Source: Phoronis ovalis (taxonomy: Eukaryota; Phoronida; Phoronidae). Taken from it: DNA of 18,081 nucleotides. The position numbers and the translations under genes were made by a program. The notes below the pieces were generated by a model. It saw only the letters and a list, made by a program, of their open reading frames with translations. It made no database searches and was not told where the DNA came from. The DNA lies in the NCBI GenBank assembly GCA_028565635.1, contig JAOXYB010018872.1, positions 1-18,081 of the forward strand, written 5' to 3'. Position 1 is the first letter of the stretch. Each line of letters begins with the position of its first letter. Positions 17,551-18,081 of the stretch are shown here, piece by piece.

Positions 17551-18081
17551 TAGAATTCCCTTGAACAGTTATTATTCGTAAGAGTAAAAGACTCCAAATA
17601 TTAATACTAATTAACAATTGGAATGTTTGTATCCTACTTTAATAAATAAATATGAAGGTAAATGTATATAAGGTAAAAGATCTAGTAGTGTTTAAGGACT
17701 TGACATAGAGGCCTGTTTATATGTACATATATTAGTGTTTTCTTTTATTTTCTGAACCACAATTTTAGTCGACGTTGTTTTTTCAAATCAGACCTTAAAC
17801 ATGTCTCTAAAAATGCACCAGAAGCTATAATTTGTGTTCTAAATTTCACAATTTTCTACCATATATACCTGATAACAGAAAGGAATCGAACACTGCAATG
17901 TGATGACACTGCATTACAAGTTTTCTGTATATACCAAAAAAAAAAAAAACAGTTTAACACATTTCTGGATTATTATAGTAAAATAAATGTCATGATGCCT
18001 TTAGTAAACAAGACAACGACGATTCGAAGAATCATCATTGTACGCTGTTTAAATTGGTTATTTGAGCGAAAGGAATTGCAT
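17551..18081. other. Non-coding right end
   Basis: AT-rich sequence with no supportable gene. It contains a run of 14 A bases at about 17937-17950. Confidence 0.5.

Noticed and set aside
18021-18033. GATTCGAAGAATC as a heat-shock element
   Set aside because: The TTC and GAA blocks are not in the alternating 5-bp spacing required by HSF binding.

Overview
This is a stretch of AT-rich metazoan nuclear DNA, not a bacterial or viral region. Coding sequence is split by clean GT-AG introns of about 240-750 bp. Intergenic DNA is long and degenerate repeats are present. The proteins belong to animal families: an MFSD4/NAGLT1-type sugar-transporter-like MFS protein, an MS4A (CD20-like) four-span protein, a secreted GPI-anchor-type protein, and an ankyrin/CARD protein. 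A marine invertebrate, possibly a lophotrochozoan such as a mollusc, would fit, but no single feature fixes the phylum.

Layout. Positions 1-720 hold C-homopolymer tracts and a degenerate array with a period of about 32-33 bp. Positions 925-3299 (minus) carry a three-exon MFS transporter of 517 aa. Positions 3.4-5.2 kb form the head-to-head spacer shared with the next gene and contain a partial tandem duplication. Positions 5229-6612 (plus) carry a two-exon secreted protein of 380 aa. It has a very basic N-terminal half, an acidic C-terminal half and a GPI-type tail, and its central domain resembles that of cnidarian skeletal acidic (SAARP / acidic SOMP) proteins. Positions 7460-10881 (minus) carry a five-exon MS4A-like protein of 345 aa with a long tyrosine-rich tail; its 3' end converges with the previous gene. 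Positions 10.9-14.35 kb are non-coding with short palindromes and nuclear-receptor-like half-sites. Positions 14754-17076 (minus) carry an uninterrupted ankyrin-plus-CARD coding sequence broken by one in-frame TAA and one 1-nt frameshift. Positions 17.15-18.08 kb are non-coding and start with a second degenerate array, related to the first but inverted.

The four genes are not obviously one system. The MS4A protein (phosphotyrosine and WW-ligand docking tail) and the ankyrin/CARD protein (death-fold adaptor) would both suit innate immune or receptor signalling, but their adjacency is only suggestive. The best leads are the SAARP-like GPI-type protein, the MS4A docking tail, the broken ankyrin-CARD gene, and the inverted pair of related repeat arrays at the two ends. 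All splice models were built by eye from frame continuity and splice consensus; no alignment or transcript data were available.
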